From positions 1 through 47,451 of the forward strand of contig NZ_FQZD01000028.1 of the NCBI RefSeq assembly GCF_900141835.1: 47,451 nucleotides of DNA. Direction: 5' to 3'. The translations under genes were made by a program, and so were the position numbers. This DNA is from Propionispora hippei DSM 15287 (lineage in GTDB: Bacteria > Bacillota > Negativicutes > Propionisporales > Propionisporaceae). The notes beneath the pieces are model-generated. The model was not told the origin of the DNA. It saw only the letters and a program-made list of their open reading frames with translations, and did no database searches. Shown here piece by piece: positions 45,501-47,451 of the stretch. Each line of letters opens with the position of its first letter. The stretch's first letter is position 1.

Positions 45501-47451
45501 GACGATGGAGGAGATGACACATATATTTACGGAAGTGGTTATGGAAACGATACGATATACGGCTCCTGTGGCCTTTCCGACAAAGATACAGTGAAATTTG
45601 GAGTGGGTATTACTCCCGAATCGTTTGAGTACATAGACGATACTTCGATTTTTCAGTTAACATTGAAACTGAAAAGCACCGGAGAAACGCTTACTTTAAA
45701 AAATTGGCGTTTTGGAACGGATTATCAATTCAACCAATTTCAGTTTGCAGATGGCACCATAATCACGGCAGAGCAGATTCAGTCCATGATAACAACTTAT
45801 TATGGTTCTGCCTATGCTAATTGTATAAACGGAATCGACAATAATGAAAAGATGTATGGTCTTGGTGGCGACGACCTTCTTTCCGGCAATGGTGGAGATG
45901 ATCTATTAGATGGGGGAGACGGTAATGACGGCTTATTTGGGGGGCAGGGTAACGATACCTTATACGGCGGGAATGGCAATGATCAACTCTGGGCTGGTGC
46001 TGGTAATGATATTCTCGACGGCGGGGCTGGCGACGACTATTTGCAAGGCAATGCAGGTGACGATACTTACATTTATGGATTTGGTTATGGCAATGACAGA
46101 ATTACTAGTTCCGATGATACTGGCAATAATTTAGTACAATTTGGTGCAGGGATTACACCGGAATCATTTGAATATCTGGCGACGAGTAATGGATTGGTTT
46201 TAAAATTAAAAGACAGTGGGGAAACGTTGACTATTGAGGATTGGTTCCAGAATAAAAGCAGTACTATCAAGCAGTTCAAATTTGCCGATGGAACGGTAAT
46301 GTCTGATTTGCAGATTACCTCCAAGCTGGTAACCCTTCAAGGAAATGATAGTGATGAAACGTTGCAGGGAACTAGCTCCAACGATGTAGTTGGTGGTTTT
46401 GGCGGCGATGATTTGCTGTATGGGAATGATGGGGATGATGTTCTTCTTGGCGGTGGGGGTAATGATATATTGGACGGCGGGATAGGCGCGGATACGCTGA
46501 TCGGCGGTGGGGGAAATGATATTTACGTCGTGGATAATATCAACGATGTTGCCATTGAAAACGACTCCCAGGGCACGGATACAGTACAAACATCAGTTAG
46601 CTATACACTCGGGGCAGACATTGAGAATCTGACGCTGACCGGCACAGCTAACAGTAGCGGAACGGGCAATAAATTGGACAATTATATTATTGGCAATAGT
46701 GGTGATAATGTGCTGGATGGAGGTACTGGTTGGGACACGATGGCTGGTGGTCTTGGTAATGACATTTATATTGTCGATAATGCCAGGGATATGGTAACAG
46801 AGAATGCTGGAGAAGGCATGGATATAGTACAGGCATCCATCACGTACACCCTTGGCAGCAATGTTGAAAATTTGACACTTATAGGTGCAACCGCAATTAA
46901 TGGGACTGGTAATAGCTTAGACAATGTTCTTCTAGGCAATAGCGTCAATAATACGTTAACCGGCGGAGCCGGCAATGATACTCTAGACGGAGGTGCAGGT
47001 GCGGATACTCTGTATGGCGGTACCGGCGATGATCTTTACCTAGTGGATTATGCCGGAGATGTAGTAGTAGAAGATGCCAATGAAGGTATCGACACAGTAC
47101 AGTCCAGTATTAACTATACGCTAGGAGCCAATCTGGAAAAACTGACATTGACCGGTATAGCCAGTATTGGCGGCAATGGCAATACATTGAACAACGTTCT
47201 GATCGGTAACAGCGCTAGCAATATTCTCGACGGCAGTATTGGCGCGGATACTCTACTTGGTGGCTTGGGCAATGACATTTACATCGTAGATAATACTGGC
47301 GATGTGGTGTCTGAAAACGCTAAAGAGGGAACTGATACTGTGCAGTCCAGCATCACCTATACCCTGGGGGCCAATGTAGAAACCTTGATCTTAAACGGCA
47401 GTGCCAATATTAATGGGACAGGCAATACATTGGATAACATGATTACCGGTA
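36585..47451 (+). CDS. Giant RTX protein with embedded subtilisin/kexin-type protease (3' end outside window)
   Basis: Open for 3622 codons without a stop and still open at the window edge. Order: residues 1-135 unknown with hydrophobic stretches at ~52-67 and 74-92; LysM-like segments (~144-190 and ~195-250); Thr-rich linker (~262-280); EF-hand-like region ([11 protein letters not shown] at ~373 to ~525); RTX nonapeptides (~626-806); cadherin-like domain (~867-963); S8 protease (~988-1321) with His1067, Asn1162 and Ser1245; P domain (~1366-1471); RTX (~1542-1785); then 81-90-residue repeats from ~1985, interrupted by two HCBP-related domains. At the S8 Asp position there is Glu1019. No signal peptide, so type I secretion is likely. 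Confidence 0.9.
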   Translation, partial: MTELPKEYPTAEEMTAMINDIDNKLKTSEDYYQSHKPVIDYLKKWTMESFKVSWAASGILLQYYYQLSSTPTQAFLTVKLATYLIATGVIIMPDYSLTISNSNKSWSDLLKENDFDTFLNQKTYINYENDGGKINLVHTDPNNYYVQVTLQPGDGWDKLEQIYGDGVRTLPQYNQIVNPNTVLQIPVTISELENITHNGQLRSGDTVYGVIGKDGTYSDAASHLPIGIESGDLEKLNTIAAGSLEIGTTIKLIEVPGSVTNTINVTTTTSITTPTQNTAAGETDAVNSVNQGIVYQDASTTISTNNAWSLNYGTSITDQYINSFTSNWYSPGNVNINQKYTFEPLSIADLAYQAIHGTQVNTYGNQTFFPIDPLVLDLNGDGVKLTDYATNPVLFDADHDGKLEQTGWVSSGDGIVVVDRNGNGKIDDMSETLSEYYSGQAGTNGDTGTKPYKNGFDALASLDSNHDGIFNAGDAAWNSVKVWVDANHDGKSWDDVNNNGVIDSGEASELKSLTELGITGVSLVSTTQSGKVLNGNEVLASGTFTEWVDANGQPVPAGTTGAALVTREAVAANFLANPNGSTSTVAGSGLLVSTEDGESTVSAYVAGDGGEVIDAAALGVRNLVGGTGDDTLQGDNQNNMLVGDGGSDIFYGGAGDDILIIDGDDRQENIHGGAGTDIVQVVGDKGVRLNLAQAEVEVAQGGRGADVFIGGGTSTVYVDGGDGDDILIGGAANDVINGDDGNDYIDGGYGNDVLRGNRGQDILYGGGGDDYMEAGQGDDALYGGSGNDVLKGGEGDDMIDGGDGTDVVEYTGSYSEYRITRTDTGVFISDTVAGRDGTDFVKNVEKVNFKDVSRVDLPSGANVGMEGAMPVKDVLTADKNGAAFDRSTAHLIAASQLLANDIDWQGDALHITGLYDVQGGTATITQAGDILFTPDPNYTGLMAFKYTVADSKGNCTEVVQTKAGVATGTTAPMRAAVYLKTPELPSDPLVVDEWYLSEANILPVWKNYTGQGVRIGQFEPGGAFAVTKEVLDYTHYDLKDNIDPNWLAAATPGNLAGEGAEGRYSDHATMVAGVMVASRNGQGSVGVAYDATVAGHWINAQDWSGLSHMKWYDIANNSWGGSVNFGLTFTPTGLGQIATPYLEAARDGRNGLGTVIVMAGGNERQQGGNTNYANTGNNRVSITTGAINAQTDLGMLQVGQAPFSNQGANILVSAPGSNIESTSRMIQGDNGSIFGSDTTTSQGTSFAAPIISGIVALMLQANPELGYRDVQEILALSAKKVADSNTDWTNNGATNWNGGSMHVSHDYGFGEVDARAAVNLAENWTTQQTFSNEYSLTTQPSSGTINMTIPDGSADGIISTLTVPENNIQVEHVEIRVTLTHQCPGDLILKLISPSGTESVLMNRPGKSPNDVNARGDMTFNGSDTLDYVFTTTRDWGETAVGTWKLQVIDTVSGSVGTLSSWSLNVYGKEGSLDNQYVYTNEFASLAASDGRNVLHDTNGGIDTINAAAIASASRIDLAAGSASLAGVALTIENPDGIENAIGGEFNDTLIGNAANNILVGGRGDDVLSGGSGKDVLFGGSGNDIMSGGSDGDLFVIAEESGSSDVIPDFSADTDRIALSGLGESASSVLTFTQEGADTRVNIGSNQSVLLKNVEANTLSTNNFISIGEGITPRDLMSSNAYAFGSDSSDGKTELPDGLDVSYWAGDGEDTVFGGNGSDIIYGGAGDDELYGEKTGGNIGSGNDKIYGGAGIDVIFGGAGDDTLSGGDDIDYVCGDAGNDTIFLEGDQGLSNLATTNFLAQHITVTEGQFTGGAVAGGSGDDHFVVVEDTSASASQGLMKNLIDDFEVTNQNEKIDLSHIREVKSFDDLNFTSLTVNGQPFLRVWLGPMAVGTQYISLFNITADQLSAANFIFAEPDAFPATAHPLLQGTDGNDVLIGDAGGQTLDGGLGADTIEGRTGDDTYIVDNAGDIVQEVAGGGYDTVKTSVSYVLPDEVEELALTGTANINGTGNAQSNRIAGNSGDNVLDGGSGSDVLLGGIGNDTYIVNDGADRIIENADEGTDTVQASVSFTLADNIENLTLTGTDAVNGTGNALNNVLMGNSAANKLDGAQGADTLIGGAGSDVYLVDNAGDVVVENSNEGIDTVYATIDYTLGANVENLILAGAAVNGTGNTLANELTGNGANNVLSGGGGDDWLDGGAGADMLVGGSGNDSFIVDNAGDVVVENADEGSDTVFSSITYNLGSNVENLMLTGIANTNGTGNTLDNVMFGNSGNNVLTGGVGNDILDGGTGADTLLGGIGDDTYVVDNIGDIVAENMGEGTDTVMSGISYVLGANVENLTLSGSGSINGTGNELDNTITGGYGNNILSGGSGNDTLNGDFGADTMTGGMGDDEYVVDNMGDVVIENTDEGMDTVVARITYALGADVENLTLSGSDNIDGTGNELANTIVGNSGANVLTGGTGDDILDGSAGADTLLGGTGNDTYVVDNIGDRVNEGTDEGIDCIQSYVSYTLGDNIENLVLSGAAGINGQGNALDNQLIGNRGNNVLDGGTGADTLIGGTGNDTYIVDNAADTVIENEGEGTDTVQTSLTYTLGVNIEHLTLTGTADISGTGNELDNVLFGNSGNNVLIGRAGNDILDGRAGVDTLLGGIGNDIYVVDNAADVVIENPDEGIDTVQSSITYTLGANVENLTLTGSAATNGTGNELDNVLIGNSGVNVLTGGAGNDTYVVNNAGDLVIENAGEGTDTVQSSITYMLGDYVENLTLTGTGRINGTGNTLNNVLIGNDGGNVLDGGEGADTLIGGRGSNIYIVDNVNDVVIENYSRSTNTVQSSVSYTLGAYIDNLTLTGTANSSGTGNKMDNYIIGNSGNNVLDGISGWDTMAGGLGNDTYIVHNIWDKVIENAGEGMDTVLQLTATYTLSSNVENLVLMGTTANLGIGNALDNMIIGNSIDNTLTGGIGNDTVDGGAGNDCILDDGGDDTYIYGSGYGNDTIYGSCGLSDKDTVKFGVGITPESFEYIDDTSIFQLTLKLKSTGETLTLKNWRFGTDYQFNQFQFADGTIITAEQIQSMITTYYGSAYANCINGIDNNEKMYGLGGDDLLSGNGGDDLLDGGDGNDGLFGGQGNDTLYGGNGNDQLWAGAGNDILDGGAGDDYLQGNAGDDTYIYGFGYGNDRITSSDDTGNNLVQFGAGITPESFEYLATSNGLVLKLKDSGETLTIEDWFQNKSSTIKQFKFADGTVMSDLQITSKLVTLQGNDSDETLQGTSSNDVVGGFGGDDLLYGNDGDDVLLGGGGNDILDGGIGADTLIGGGGNDIYVVDNINDVAIENDSQGTDTVQTSVSYTLGADIENLTLTGTANSSGTGNKLDNYIIGNSGDNVLDGGTGWDTMAGGLGNDIYIVDNARDMVTENAGEGMDIVQASITYTLGSNVENLTLIGATAINGTGNSLDNVLLGNSVNNTLTGGAGNDTLDGGAGADTLYGGTGDDLYLVDYAGDVVVEDANEGIDTVQSSINYTLGANLEKLTLTGIASIGGNGNTLNNVLIGNSASNILDGSIGADTLLGGLGNDIYIVDNTGDVVSENAKEGTDTVQSSITYTLGANVETLILNGSANINGTGNTLDNMITG
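39546..40995 (+). other. S8 protease plus P-domain segment of the giant protein
   Basis: [13 protein letters not shown] opens the fold. [20 protein letters not shown] carries the active His, VIVMAGGNE the oxyanion Asn, and [19 protein letters not shown] the Ser. The following ~105 residues ([20 protein letters not shown] to [11 protein letters not shown]) match the P/Homo-B domain of kexin-like convertases. It sits between two RTX blocks, so it could process the giant itself or other surface proteins. Confidence 0.85.
42540..45480 (+). repeat. Tandem 81-90-residue repeats, first array (12 copies)
   Basis: In-frame repeats of about 215-273 bp. Each has [50 protein letters not shown] and [12 protein letters not shown]. 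Copies begin near 42547, 42784, 43030, 43300, 43564, 43837, 44107, 44350, 44620, 44836, 45079 and 45325. The glycine-Asp stretches are RTX calcium-binding nonapeptides; the VENLTLTG part is a non-RTX beta segment. Confidence 0.9.
45490..46335 (+). repeat. Two RTX plus HCBP-related domain units
   Basis: Each unit has RTX repeats ending in Y-GYGNDTI and then a domain of ~65 residues resembling the haemolysin-type calcium-binding related family. Hallmarks are [20 protein letters not shown] and FKFADGT. The first domain is at ~45596-45785 and the second at ~46140-46318. Confidence 0.75.
46590..47451 (+). repeat. 81-90-residue repeats, second array (continues beyond window)
   Basis: Copies begin near 46597, 46843, 47113 and 47356. 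The first two match the last two copies of the first array (45079, 45325) more closely than other copies, including [17 protein letters not shown] and [12 protein letters not shown]. This points to a segmental duplication with ~1518-bp offset. Confidence 0.88.

Noticed and set aside
46085-46335. Idea that the HCBP-related domains mark the C-terminal end of the RTX protein
   Set aside because: The frame continues without a stop through further repeats to the window edge.
41018-46975. Many minus-strand open frames rich in Pro and Ser opposite the RTX repeats
   Set aside because: They repeat with the RTX period and have the composition expected from reading GGX-rich RTX codons backwards; no RBS or start pattern supports them.
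42540-47451. CRISPR-like array suspected from the regular repeats
   Set aside because: Repeats are in-frame protein repeats of 215-273 bp with degenerate DNA sequence; there are no identical short repeats or spacers.

Overview
The window looks like chromosome of an anaerobic, spore-forming diderm Firmicute, most likely Negativicutes/Sporomusaceae. This is an inference. It rests on a YyaC-type spore protein, a LonC-type protease, the Firmicutes order ychF-rpsF-ssb-rpsR ... DUF2232-gdpP-rplI-lonC-dnaB, and a very large RTX protein of the kind exported across an outer membrane. No rRNA, tRNA or CRISPR array was seen.

Layout. (1) 1-350: 3' end of an IS200/IS605-type tnpA and its structured right end, stopping a few bases from the end of yyaC (minus strand). 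(2) 1287-7541: nitrogen assimilation. A TTGACA/TATAAT promoter and a ykkC-type riboswitch precede a glutamate synthase divided unconventionally over three genes, followed by a nitrilase-family amidase. (3) 7641-15709: branched-chain amino acid ABC uptake system. Three paralogous LivK lipoproteins, each with its own near-consensus promoter and long leader, precede livHMGF; an AcuB-like CBS-ACT sensor follows. (4) 16519-17634: a probable NiCo riboswitch controlling a cation diffusion facilitator. (5) 17667-30692: housekeeping block with MscS, DUF951, YchF, S6, SSB, S18, an M29 aminopeptidase, a MazG-like protein, DUF2232, GdpP, L9, LonC and DnaB. Several ~159-bp MITE-like elements with inverted-repeat ends lie in its gaps. 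(6) 30765-33517: ArsR/SmtB metal sensor with its operator, P1B metal ATPase, and a small DUF1450-like protein. (7) 33600-47451: an AT-rich island leading into a giant RTX gene that runs off the window end.

The most unusual part is region 7. A ~267-bp leader, containing a promoter-like box and an 18-codon ORF, is present twice (33646 and 35649). Each copy is followed by a different membrane protein gene and then a different N-terminal module. The first module is a free-standing 255-aa protein, possibly a permuted papain-like enzyme. The second is fused to the RTX giant. Both modules end in the same short Thr-rich linker, with 27 identical nucleotides, and base composition changes from AT-rich to GC-rich exactly there in the giant gene. 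This looks like an N-terminal cassette-exchange arrangement in an RTX protein, with one cassette left as an orphan. The giant (at least 3622 codons) carries LysM-like segments, an EF-hand-like region, nonapeptide RTX blocks, a cadherin-like domain, an embedded subtilisin-kexin-type protease with a P domain, and at least 16 copies of an 81-90-residue repeat.

Functional links. Glutamate synthase, an omega-amidase candidate, BCAA uptake and a CBS-ACT sensor form an amino-nitrogen block. The ykkC-type RNA would fit stringent-response control if it is the ppGpp subtype. The two metal-export loci are regulated separately, one by an RNA and one by a repressor.
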